From contig NZ_JASJEV010000001.1 in NCBI RefSeq assembly GCF_030067675.1, positions 634,309 to 698,308 on the forward strand: a DNA stretch of 64,000 nt. The letters are read 5' to 3'. The notes below the pieces were generated by a model. The model did not search any database. It was given only the letters and a program-made list of their open reading frames with translations, and was not told the DNA's origin. The position numbers were made by a program, and so were the translations under genes. The stretch comes from Chelatococcus albus (GTDB lineage: Bacteria > Pseudomonadota > Alphaproteobacteria > Rhizobiales > Beijerinckiaceae). Below, one piece after another: positions 11,317 through 19,692 of the stretch; the first letter of the stretch is position 1; every line of letters begins with the position of its first letter.

Positions 11317-11598
11317 ATGAATAAGCGCCCCGATCGTCGTGGCTCACCACCGGTCCGCACGCTGGAGGCCACACGCACGAAGCGTGCAGGTCAGGCATTG
11401 ATCGAGCTTCCCCGACGGACGATCGCGCTCGCACCCACGCCCGAGCACGCGGCCGAGGTTGCGCGATATGTCGAGCAACTCACGACGGAACTCGCGGCCA
11501 TGGCGCGGTCGACCAGGCTCGACGTGCTCGCCTACATCCTCGAAATGGCCCGGCATGAAGCCCATGGCCACGCCATTCAGCACAAGACGGATGCCTGA
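11317..11598 (+). CDS. Small conserved-type hypothetical protein
   Basis: A 93-residue soluble protein with no recognised domain. The N-terminal third is basic and Pro-rich; the rest is predicted helical (HAAEVARYVEQLTTELAAMA and LDVLAYILEMARHEA). Similar LDVLxYxLEMAR endings occur in small Rhizobiales proteins of unknown function; this is recollection of a pattern, not a search. The ~90 bases upstream are markedly AT-rich for this genome, which fits a promoter or an acquired segment. It is convergent with dprA, 28 bases apart. Confidence 0.7.
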   Translation: MNKRPDRRGSPPVRTLEATRTKRAGQALIELPRRTIALAPTPEHAAEVARYVEQLTTELAAMARSTRLDVLAYILEMARHEAHGHAIQHKTDA

Positions 11599-11626
11599 CC
11601 ACCCCTCCCGAGCAGGGCGGGCGGCG

Positions 11627-12880
11627 CTACAGGAGCGAGACGGCGTTGCCGCCGTGCCGTTCGAGGCGCCCGGCAAGTTCCAGCTCCAGGAGGACGCGCT
11701 GCACGGCCCGGACCGCGAGGCCCGATTGGCGGACCAGCTCGTCGACGGTCACCGGCGCGGGCCCCATCAGCACGAGCAGGCGCAGGCGCTCGTCGTCCGG
11801 CCGCTCCTCGTCCTCCGCGCCGTCGTCGCTACCCGGCGGGCGCGCTGACCCGTGATCCATGGCCTCGCCGAGGCCGTTGGCCTCCCGGGCATACCAAGGC
11901 GCCGGCTCGACCTCGGGCAGGTCGAGCTCGTCCCACAGGCGCTCGCCGCCGACGGTCACGGCCGCCTCCTGATCGACCGCATCCTCCATGGCTCGAGGCA
12001 GGCCACCGCCGGCGACGAGCGGCGTCAGCACCGAGATGACGTGCTCGGCCGCGCCGCAGAGCGTGGCGCCCTCGCGAATGAGGTCGTTGGTGCCCTCGGC
12101 GCGCGGGTCGAGCGGCGAGCCGGGCACGGCAAAGACCTCCCGCCCCTGCTCCAGGGCGAAGCGGGCGGTGATGAGCGAGCCGGACTTGCGCGCCGCCTCG
12201 ACCACCACGACCCCGAGCGACAGCCCGGAGATGATGCGATTGCGCCGCGGGAAATCGCGCCCGCGCGGCTCCCAGCCCATCGGCATCTCGGAGAGAACGG
12301 CGCCCCGCTCCAGGATGCGGGCGAGAAGCGACTCGTTCTCGGGCGGATAGACGCGATCCTGCCCGCCGGCGAGCACGGCGACGGTGCCCGTCAGCAGGCT
12401 GGCGCCGTGGGCCCGGGCATCGATGCCGCGGGCCAGCCCGGAGACAATGGTGAAGCCTGCCTCGCCGAGATCGCGCGCGAGCCGCTCCGTGAACTTCAGG
12501 CCGTTGGCGGAGGCATTGCGCGAGCCGACGATGGCCACCGCCGGCCCGGCGAGGATGGATGCGTCGCCCCGCAGGCCGATGAGCGGTGGCGCGGACGCCG
12601 CGGCGCGCAGCGGCGCCGGATAGTCCGGTTCGCCGAGCGCCACGAACCGCACGCCGAATCGCATCGCGCGCTCCATTTCGCGCTCGGCTTCCGCCCGGCT
12701 CACGAGGCGGATCGTCCGCCCCTCGCGCCGCGCCAGCTCCGGCAGGGCATCCAGCGCGGCGGCGGCCGTGCCGAAACGGGCGATGAGCGTGCGGAATGTG
12801 CTCGGCCCGACACCCTCGCAGCGACTGAGTTGAAGCCAGGCGAGGCGCTGCTCTTCGGTCAGTCTCACCCCGCTCGACAT
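11627..12880 (-). CDS. dprA: DNA-processing protein DprA
   Basis: DprA (Smf) loads RecA on incoming single-stranded DNA during natural transformation. The 417-residue protein has an N-terminal helical SAM-like part ([15 protein letters not shown]), the Rossmann-like core with [22 protein letters not shown] and [12 protein letters not shown], and a C-terminal winged-helix domain ([10 protein letters not shown]). Start at 12880: AAGGGGTGAAG precedes the ATG and overlaps the plsY stop region, and the ATG lies four bases after that stop. It forms a plsY-dprA operon. Confidence 0.95.
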   Translation of the reverse strand: MSSGVRLTEEQRLAWLQLSRCEGVGPSTFRTLIARFGTAAAALDALPELARREGRTIRLVSRAEAEREMERAMRFGVRFVALGEPDYPAPLRAAASAPPLIGLRGDASILAGPAVAIVGSRNASANGLKFTERLARDLGEAGFTIVSGLARGIDARAHGASLLTGTVAVLAGGQDRVYPPENESLLARILERGAVLSEMPMGWEPRGRDFPRRNRIISGLSLGVVVVEAARKSGSLITARFALEQGREVFAVPGSPLDPRAEGTNDLIREGATLCGAAEHVISVLTPLVAGGGLPRAMEDAVDQEAAVTVGGERLWDELDLPEVEPAPWYAREANGLGEAMDHGSARPPGSDDGAEDEERPDDERLRLLVLMGPAPVTVDELVRQSGLAVRAVQRVLLELELAGRLERHGGNAVSLL

Positions 12881-12884
12881 GGCT

Positions 12885-13499
12885 TCACCCCTTCTGACCG
12901 ATCTTGCCTTCGGTCCCGGTCGCCAGGCGCTTGATGTTGGCCCGGTGCATCCACCACAGCAGCAGCGCCAGCAAGATGAAAAGCTCGGCCATCTGCCGCT
13001 CGCCGAGAGCCCACAGGGCGGCGGGCGTGACGAGACTGGCGACGAGCGCGGCAAGCGACGAGTAGCGTGTGCCGAAGGCCACCGCGAGCCAGACGGCGGC
13101 GAAACCAAGCGCCGCGAGCGGCTTCAGGCCGAGGAGGCAGCCGAGGAAGGTCGCCACGCCCTTGCCGCCCTTGAAGCGCAGCCAGACGGGAAAGAGGTGG
13201 CCGAGAAAGGCGCCAAGAGCGGCGATGAGGGCTGTGTTCGGCCCCCATTGCGCGGCAACGATGACGGCGGCCGTCCCCTTGAGCATGTCGCCGGCGAGCG
13301 TCGCCGCCGCGAGGCCCTTGCGCCCCGTGCGGAGCACGTTGGTGGCGCCGATGTTGCCTGACCCGATGGCCCGCAGGTCACCCGCACCGGTGAGCTTCGT
13401 CAGGATGATGCCGAAGGGAATCGACCCGAAGAGGTAGCCGAGGACGAACGCCGCCAGAAAATACGGCCACGCCAACGACCAGCTCATCGCTTCCGGCAT
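12885..13499 (-). CDS. plsY: Glycerol-3-phosphate acyltransferase PlsY
   Basis: PlsY is the inner-membrane enzyme that moves the acyl group from acyl-phosphate to glycerol-3-phosphate, the first step of phospholipid synthesis. The 204-residue product has several membrane segments and the conserved motifs [16 protein letters not shown] and [11 protein letters not shown]. The ATG at 13499 has a GGGGG binding site nine bases upstream. It is the first gene of the plsY-dprA pair. The partner PlsX is not in the window. Confidence 0.95.
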   Translation of the reverse strand: MPEAMSWSLAWPYFLAAFVLGYLFGSIPFGIILTKLTGAGDLRAIGSGNIGATNVLRTGRKGLAAATLAGDMLKGTAAVIVAAQWGPNTALIAALGAFLGHLFPVWLRFKGGKGVATFLGCLLGLKPLAALGFAAVWLAVAFGTRYSSLAALVASLVTPAALWALGERQMAELFILLALLLWWMHRANIKRLATGTEGKIGQKG

Positions 13500-13681
13500 C
13501 GACAGATTCCCCCTTCCCCATCCGCAGCCCAAACTAGGCGGAGCGGATGGCGACCGCAATCCGCCCCGCCGTGCGACACGGGGGCAATGCCGCGCTAACC
13601 CTGGCCGCGGCTCGCCCTTGCACGACAGGCGGAACGCGCCGAATTTGCGCCGACTTTTTGGCCCCTCCCCAACGAGCCGCC

Positions 13682-14827
13682 ATGACGCTCCCCAGTGCCC
13701 CCGGCCGGTTGCAGCCGCTCCGACAGCCTCTCCTCCTCGTGCAGGGCCTGCGGGCGCTCGCCGCCATGCTCGTGCTCGTTGGGCACAGCGGCCACGACGC
13801 CGCGACCATCGCCGAGCGCCTCGGCGTGCAGGCACCGCGGATCGACGGCATCGACTGGGGATTCGGCGTTCACCTGTTCTTCGTCATCAGCGGCTTCATC
13901 ATGGTGCTCACCGCTGCCGACGACTTCGGCCGCCCGGGCGCAGCGCGCACCTTCCTGCTGCGGCGAATCGTGCGGGTGGTGCCGCTCTACTGGGCCGTGA
14001 CGACGGCGCTGCTCGCGGGCACGCTCGTGCTGCCGCGGCTTCTCAACGTGTCCATAGAGGATTGGCGAAGCATCCTCGCATCCTACCTGTTCATCCCCTA
14101 TCCGCGGGGCAACGGCGAGATCCGGCCCGTGATGGCGCTCGGCTGGACGCTCAACTACGAGATGTTCTTCTACGCCGTCTTCGCGCTCGCCATGCTGCTG
14201 CCGGTCCGGCGTGGCATCGCAGCGCTCGTCGGCTTCTTCGTGGGGCTCGTCGCCCTCGGCCAGCTCGTGTCCTTGCCGGCGGGAGCCCTCGGCTTCTGGA
14301 GCTCGCCGATCGTGCTCGAGTTCGTCCTCGGCGTGCTTGTCGGCCTCGCCTACCGGCGCGGCTGGCGTCTCGGGCTCCTCGGCGCGGGCTCCTGCCTGCT
14401 CCTCGGCATCAGCCTTGCCGCCACACTCACCCCCGGGCTGGGCGACGCCGGAGGCCTCGGCGCGACCGCCGCAACGGGCCTGCCCGCATCGCTGCTGGTT
14501 CTTGCAGCGGCACTCGGACCGCAGCCGACGGGCGACAACCGGCTCGTGCGGATGCTCGCCTTCCTGGGCGATGCCTCCTACAGCCTCTATCTCGTCCATC
14601 CCTTTGTCATCAGGCCCCTGCGCGACCTGTGGATCGCCGTCGTCGGGGAGCGCCTGCCGCTCGCGCTCTACGTCGTCGCCTGCTTCGCAGCGGCCATCGC
14701 CGGCGCGGTCCTCTGCTATGTGCTCTTCGAGCGGCCGCTGACGCGCTTCTTCCGTCGCCACCGGTCCCAGGGACGAACGGCGCCTGCCGCCCGCCTCGCT
14801 CAGGCCGACGCGTCAGACGCCTCGTAG
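13682..14827 (+). CDS. Acyltransferase family 3 membrane protein (OafA/YrhL-like)
   Basis: A 381-residue integral membrane O-acyltransferase of the acyltransferase-3 family. The signature [18 protein letters not shown] near the N-terminus holds the conserved Arg and His; [13 protein letters not shown] and [14 protein letters not shown] follow, and about ten hydrophobic segments fill the rest, ending with [13 protein letters not shown]. Such enzymes acetylate or succinylate lipopolysaccharide, Nod factors or exopolysaccharide. The ATG at 13682 begins [12 protein letters not shown]. Its last 28 bases overlap the 3-prime end of the convergent pyrC-like gene. Confidence 0.92.
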   Translation: MTLPSAPGRLQPLRQPLLLVQGLRALAAMLVLVGHSGHDAATIAERLGVQAPRIDGIDWGFGVHLFFVISGFIMVLTAADDFGRPGAARTFLLRRIVRVVPLYWAVTTALLAGTLVLPRLLNVSIEDWRSILASYLFIPYPRGNGEIRPVMALGWTLNYEMFFYAVFALAMLLPVRRGIAALVGFFVGLVALGQLVSLPAGALGFWSSPIVLEFVLGVLVGLAYRRGWRLGLLGAGSCLLLGISLAATLTPGLGDAGGLGATAATGLPASLLVLAAALGPQPTGDNRLVRMLAFLGDASYSLYLVHPFVIRPLRDLWIAVVGERLPLALYVVACFAAAIAGAVLCYVLFERPLTRFFRRHRSQGRTAPAARLAQADASDAS

Positions 14828-16116
14828 ACCTGCCGCCCCCCGACGAAGGTGCGCAGGACGCGCCCCTGCAGCCGTGCCTCGTCGAAGGGTGTGTTCTTCG
14901 AGCGGGAATGCAGTTCCGCCTTGTCGAGCACGTAGGGCGCGTCGGGATCGAGGACGATGATATCCGCCGGCGCTCCCGCGGCCAGGCGCCCGCCCGGCAG
15001 GCCGAGCAGTTCCGCCGGCTTCGTCGACAGGGCGTGGAGGAGCCGCGGCAGACCGATCTGGCCCGCGTGCACGGCCCTGAGGCCCGCCGACAGGAGCGTC
15101 TCGAGGCCGATCGCCCCATCCGCCGCCTCGGCGAAGGGCAGGCGCTTCGTCTCCACGTCCTGCGGGTTGTGGTCGGAGACGACGACGTCGATGACGCCGC
15201 GTGCCAGCGCCTCCACCACCGCCAGCCGGTCGTCCTCCGAACGCAGGGGCGGCGAGAGCTTGAGGAAGGTGCGGTAATCGCCGATGTCGGTTTCGTTGAG
15301 GGTCAGGTTGTTGATCGACACGCCGCAGGTGACGGGCAGGCCATCGGCCTTGGCGCGCTCGACGAGCCCCACCGAGTCGGCGCAGGAGATCATGGCCGCG
15401 TGGTAGCGCGCTCCGGTGAGCCGCACGAGGCGCAGGTCGCGCTCCAGCATGATGGTCTCGGCCTCGCGCGGGATGCCCAGGAGACCGAGGCGGCTCGCGC
15501 GCTCACCCTCGTTCATCACCCCGTCGCCGACGAGATCAGGGTCCTCCACGTGGTGCAGGATAAGCACGCCGAAGTCGCGCGCATAGGTGAGCGCCCGGCG
15601 CATCACCTGCGCATTGGTGACGGACCTGGCTCCGTCGGTGAAGGCGACGGCGCCGGCCTCCGTGAGGAGCCCGAATTCCGTCATCTCGCGGCCTTCGAGC
15701 CCCTTGGTCAGGGCCGCGGCCGGGTGAACGTTCACGATGGCCGTGTCGCGTGCCCGACGCAGGACGAAATCGACGATGGCCGGCTCGTCGATGACCGGGT
15801 CGGTGTCCGGCATGCAGACGATGGTGGTGACGCCGCCGGCCGCCGCCGCCTCGCTCGCCGTCTTCAGCGTCTCGCGGTGCTCGGCCCCCGGCTCGCCGAC
15901 GAAGGCGCGCATGTCGACGAGCCCCGGCGCGAGCACCTGCCCGCGGCAATCGATGATCTCGGCCCCCTCGGGGGCGGCGGGCACCGTCAGATGCGCTCCG
16001 CGGTCGCGGATGACGCCCTCCGCCACGAGAAGGCCACCGCGTTCCTCGCGCCCGGCCGCAGGGTCGACCAGGCGCGCATTGATGAACAGTGTGGGATGCA
16101 TCGCGGACGTCGCCAT
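14800..16116 (-). CDS. pyrC: Dihydroorotase-like protein PyrC', probably catalytically inactive
   Basis: A 438-residue type I dihydroorotase homologue, two bases after pyrB. The overall fold signature is intact (GQVLAPGLVD, then ATIVCMPDT-like text, SDHNPQ, GLETLL, ADIIVLDPD). The metal-binding DxHxHxR motif, however, reads DMRAFVG at residues 68-74, so both histidines and the arginine are lost; the usual CHVS histidine is Met (AAMIS, ~242) and the PHH pair is NN (~269-270). In Pseudomonas a similar inactive PyrC' is needed to assemble the PyrB dodecamer; the same structural role is inferred here. An active dihydroorotase should exist elsewhere. Confidence 0.92.
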   Translation of the reverse strand: MATSAMHPTLFINARLVDPAAGREERGGLLVAEGVIRDRGAHLTVPAAPEGAEIIDCRGQVLAPGLVDMRAFVGEPGAEHRETLKTASEAAAAGGVTTIVCMPDTDPVIDEPAIVDFVLRRARDTAIVNVHPAAALTKGLEGREMTEFGLLTEAGAVAFTDGARSVTNAQVMRRALTYARDFGVLILHHVEDPDLVGDGVMNEGERASRLGLLGIPREAETIMLERDLRLVRLTGARYHAAMISCADSVGLVERAKADGLPVTCGVSINNLTLNETDIGDYRTFLKLSPPLRSEDDRLAVVEALARGVIDVVVSDHNPQDVETKRLPFAEAADGAIGLETLLSAGLRAVHAGQIGLPRLLHALSTKPAELLGLPGGRLAAGAPADIIVLDPDAPYVLDKAELHSRSKNTPFDEARLQGRVLRTFVGGRQVYEASDASA

Positions 16117-16118
16117 GG

Positions 16119-17069
16119 TCAGCTGTTCGGCAGGTTGCGCGCCAGGGCCTCGAGCACCGCCATGCGCACGGCGACGCCCATCTCGACCTGCTCGCGGATG
16201 AGCGACTGCGCCCCGTCGGCGACGTCGGACGCGATCTCGACGCCGCGGTTCATGGGGCCGGGATGCATGACGAGCGCGTCCGGCCGGGCGAGCGCGAGCT
16301 TCTCGCGGTCGAGGCCGAAGTAGCGGAAGTACTCACGCACGGACGGCACGAAGGAGCCGTTCATGCGCTCGCGCTGCAGGCGCAGCATCATGACGATGTC
16401 CGCATCGACGAGCCCCTTGCGCATATCGGTGAAGACCTCGACGCCGAAGCGCTCGATGCCGGCCGGCAGCAGCGTCGAGGGGCCGATGCAGCGCACGCGC
16501 GCGCCGAGCGCCTGCAGGAGCAGGATGTTGGAGCGGGCCACCCGCGAATGCAGGATGTCGCCGCAGATGGCGACGGTGAGCCCCTCGATCCGCCCCTTGT
16601 TGCGGCGGATGGTCTGCGCGTCGAGAAGGGCCTGGGTCGGGTGCTCGTGCGCCCCGTCGCCGGCATTCACCACCGAGCAGTCGACCTTGCGTGCGAGCAG
16701 ATGCACCGCGCCGGCCGCATGGTGGCGCACAACGATGATGTCCGGCCGCATGGCGTTGAGCGTCGCCGCGGTGTCGATGAGGGTCTCGCCCTTCTTCACC
16801 GAGGAGGAGGCGACCGACATGTTCATGACGTCGGCGCCGAGCCGCTTGCCCGCGAGCTCGAAGGACGACTGCGTGCGCGTCGACGGCTCGAAGAAGAGGT
16901 TGATCTGCGTGCGGCCCCGCAGGGTCGCCCGCTTCTTCTCGACCTGGCGGCTCACCTCCACGGCCTCGTCGGCCATGTCGAGGAGTGCGGTGATGTCGAA
17001 CGGGGAAAGGCCTTCGATCCCGAGCAGATGGCGCTGGGAGAAGACGTGTCTGGGAGCGGCGGCTGTCAT
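16119..17069 (-). CDS. pyrB: Aspartate carbamoyltransferase catalytic subunit
   Basis: PyrB joins carbamoyl phosphate and aspartate in pyrimidine synthesis. The 316-residue protein has the carbamoyl-phosphate loop [13 protein letters not shown], the [12 protein letters not shown] motif and the C-terminal [12 protein letters not shown]. The start [21 protein letters not shown] at 17069 fits the family; a long upstream extension is not conserved-looking. It is followed after two bases by the inactive-looking pyrC homologue, an arrangement typical of PyrB/PyrC' holoenzymes that lack PyrI. Confidence 0.97.
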   Translation of the reverse strand: MTAAAPRHVFSQRHLLGIEGLSPFDITALLDMADEAVEVSRQVEKKRATLRGRTQINLFFEPSTRTQSSFELAGKRLGADVMNMSVASSSVKKGETLIDTAATLNAMRPDIIVVRHHAAGAVHLLARKVDCSVVNAGDGAHEHPTQALLDAQTIRRNKGRIEGLTVAICGDILHSRVARSNILLLQALGARVRCIGPSTLLPAGIERFGVEVFTDMRKGLVDADIVMMLRLQRERMNGSFVPSVREYFRYFGLDREKLALARPDALVMHPGPMNRGVEIASDVADGAQSLIREQVEMGVAVRMAVLEALARNLPNS

Positions 17070-17285
17070 CTTGAAGCCACCGCTATAGGTGGACTCGCGA
17101 GACGCGGCAAGCTTCCAGCCGGCGCGCGCCACCTGCACCGCGGCCTCGAGGCCACGCCTGACCCCAACTCCGGTCGATCGCGCCCCGCAGGCTGGGGCCG
17201 CTCGGCGGAAGCGCGCCCGGCGCGCGTTACGCAAACACGATGCGCGCCGGGCTCCGCTCCCCCGCCCGTGGCGGCCGGCAGCGGC

Positions 17286-17561
17286 TCAGTGGCCGCCGCC
17301 CGCACCGCCTCCGCCGCCATCGAATCCGTCGGCGAAGCCCCCCAGGTCTCCCTTCGTCCCGCCGCCCCGGGCGAGGACCATCTTCGACGCGTCGCAGACG
17401 CTGCCCACGCCGCGGACGGTCGATTTCGCCGCACCGGCTCCGACGGCAGCCCAGCCGGCAAAGCCCATCGTGGCGGCGAGAATTGCGCCGGCGAGCATCA
17501 TGGCGAGCACCGGCCCGGACATCCGGCCGGCGACGAACGAGATCGCGCTCTGCCTGGTCAT
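17286..17561 (-). CDS. Small glycine-rich membrane protein, hypothetical
   Basis: A 91-residue protein with one long hydrophobic segment (GPVLAMMLAGAILAATMGFAG, residues ~15-35), followed by AAVGAGAAK and ending in a polyglycine tail with a final histidine (FDGGGGGAGGGH). The ATG at 17561 is preceded by GGGAGAGGGG. No family is recognised. It lies 216 bases upstream of pyrB on the same strand and could share its promoter region. The coding case rests on the clean membrane segment, the good ribosome binding site and the G/C-ending codons. Confidence 0.6.
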   Translation of the reverse strand: MTRQSAISFVAGRMSGPVLAMMLAGAILAATMGFAGWAAVGAGAAKSTVRGVGSVCDASKMVLARGGGTKGDLGGFADGFDGGGGGAGGGH

Positions 17562-17828
17562 GCCCCTCTCCCGCCCTTTCGCAATCGTCATCCCGAGTGC
17601 CGGCGCGCGAGCAACCCAACGCTGGAAAGTCTAGCCATAAGCAGATACAAATGCACAGCAGCCAGATTAATTCACATCGATTACGGACGGATCAGACGAA
17701 TAGTTGGTGACCAAGTTGTTTTCCATCGCCCGCTTCTGGCGGACCGCATCCGCAAGGTCGAAAGGCGGCACTCGCGGCGGCTGGCGGGCCGCCGCCGCCC
17801 TGCCCATTTCGCCGAGGAGGTGTGTAGG

Positions 17829-19523
17829 ATGACGCGAATCGTTGCGACAGCGAGGCGCCGACCGACCGTGCCGACGAGCTTCGATACCCACGAGGTGTTC
17901 AACCAGACGCCCCCCTTCGCGGACGTGAACCTCGCCGCGCTCGACGCTCCCCTCCTCGACGCGCTCGCCGCAAACGGCATCGACCCGATCTCCGGCGGGC
18001 TCCTGTCGTTCGGCGAAACATGGGGCACGGGCGAGCAGCTGGACCTCGGCCGCATCGCCAACGAGAACCCGCCCAGGCTCAGGACCTTCGATCCGCGCGG
18101 CTTTCGCGCCGATGTGGTCGAGTTCCATCCCGCCTACCACGCCCTGATGCAGGCGAGCGTGGAGGCGGGCCTCCACGCCTCCACGTGGGACGGCGAGAGC
18201 GGCGAGCATGCGGCCGGCCATGGCCGGTCGCACGTGGCGAGATCCGCCCGCCATTTCATCGTCGCCCAGGTGGAGAGCGGCCATCTGTGCCCCATCACCA
18301 TGACGCACGCCTCGGTCGCGGCGCTCGCCGCCGCCCCCGAACGCCTGCGCGACTGGCTGCCGCTCGTGCGCTCGCGCCAATACGACCCGCGCTTCCTGCC
18401 CTTCTGGGAAAAGCGCGGCGTCACGCTCGGCATGGGCATGACGGAAAAGCAGGGCGGCACGGACGTCCGCGCCAATACGACGCGCGCTGAGGCGACCGGC
18501 AGCGACGAATACGAGATCACCGGCCACAAGTGGTTCATGTCGGCGCCGATGTGCGACGCCTTCCTGGTGCTGGCGCAGGCGGCGGGCGGGCTGACCTGCT
18601 TCCTGGTGCCGCGCTTCCGCCCGGACGGCAACGTCAACGCCCTCCGGTTCCAGCGGCTCAAGGACAAGCTCGGCAATCGCTCGAACGCCTCCTCGGAGGT
18701 GGAGTTCACGGGTGCCTTCGCCTGGCGCGTCGGCGAGGAGGGCAAGGGCGTGCGCACCATCATCGAGATGGTGCAGCTCACCCGGCTCGACTGCGTCTCC
18801 GGCTCCGCCGGCCTCGCGCGCATGGCGCTGGCCCTCGCCGTGCACAACGCCCGGCACCGTTCCGTCTTCCGGAGGAAGCTCGTCGACCAGCCCGCCATGC
18901 GGGCGGTGCTCGCGGATCTCGCCCTGGAGGTCGAGGCGACGACGGCGCTGACCCTGCGCCTCGCCCGCAGCTTCGACCTCGCGGGGACCGACAGGAGCGA
19001 GGCGGCGCGCGCCCGCGTGCTCACCCCGGCGGCCAAGTTCATCGTCTGCAAGGCCGCCCCAGGGCTCGTCTACGAGGCCATGGAGTGCCTCGGCGGCAAC
19101 GGCTACGTGGAGGAAAGCCCCCTGCCGCGGATATTCCGCGAGGCGCCCGTCAACGCCATCTGGGAAGGCTCCGGCAATGTCATGGCGCTCGACGTGCTGC
19201 GCGCCGCGAGCCGGGAACCGGAGGCCATCGCCTCCGTCCTCGTCACCCTCGCAGAGGAGACGCGCGACCTGCCTGGCGCAACGGAGGCCGTGCAGGACGT
19301 CGAGACGGTACTTGCGAGTGGCAACGCGGAGGCGCACGCCCGCATGGCCACCGAGCGTCTCGCCCTCCTCGCCGCCACTGCGGCGCTCGCGCGCAGCGCC
19401 CCCGGGGGCATCGCCGAAGCCTATGCGCGCAGCCGCCTTCTGGCGCCGCGGCGCATGATCGGCGCAAACGCGCTCGGCAAGCTCGCCGACGGGCTGATCG
19501 GGCGGGCGCTGCCGTTCCTGTAG
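17829..19523 (+). CDS. aidB: AidB-like acyl-CoA dehydrogenase
   Basis: A 564-residue flavoprotein of the AidB branch of acyl-CoA dehydrogenases. The N-terminus HEVFNQTPPFADVNL is diagnostic for AidB; LCPITMTHASV, GMGMTEKQGGTDVRANTT, KLGNRSNASSEVEF and AMECLGGNGYVEESPLPRI follow in the expected order, and there is the basic extra C-terminal domain that binds DNA in E. coli AidB. AidB is linked to protection against alkylating agents and has weak isovaleryl-CoA dehydrogenase activity. AGGAGGTGT lies just before the ATG at 17829. The ~200 bases upstream are AT-rich, suggesting its own promoter. Confidence 0.93.
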   Translation: MTRIVATARRRPTVPTSFDTHEVFNQTPPFADVNLAALDAPLLDALAANGIDPISGGLLSFGETWGTGEQLDLGRIANENPPRLRTFDPRGFRADVVEFHPAYHALMQASVEAGLHASTWDGESGEHAAGHGRSHVARSARHFIVAQVESGHLCPITMTHASVAALAAAPERLRDWLPLVRSRQYDPRFLPFWEKRGVTLGMGMTEKQGGTDVRANTTRAEATGSDEYEITGHKWFMSAPMCDAFLVLAQAAGGLTCFLVPRFRPDGNVNALRFQRLKDKLGNRSNASSEVEFTGAFAWRVGEEGKGVRTIIEMVQLTRLDCVSGSAGLARMALALAVHNARHRSVFRRKLVDQPAMRAVLADLALEVEATTALTLRLARSFDLAGTDRSEAARARVLTPAAKFIVCKAAPGLVYEAMECLGGNGYVEESPLPRIFREAPVNAIWEGSGNVMALDVLRAASREPEAIASVLVTLAEETRDLPGATEAVQDVETVLASGNAEAHARMATERLALLAATAALARSAPGGIAEAYARSRLLAPRRMIGANALGKLADGLIGRALPFL

Positions 19524-19692
19524 GGGCCCTTCACCCGGCCGTCATGCATGCCGGGCATTTGACTTGGGGCGGGCCTTGCCCCATTTGTGCCCGTCCGCGG
19601 CGAGGGTTCGGGCGCCCCTCGGCGGCGCACATGCTCGACATTTGTGGCTCTCAGACGCGCGACCCGGACGGGGGTCGCCGAAGGATCGTTGG

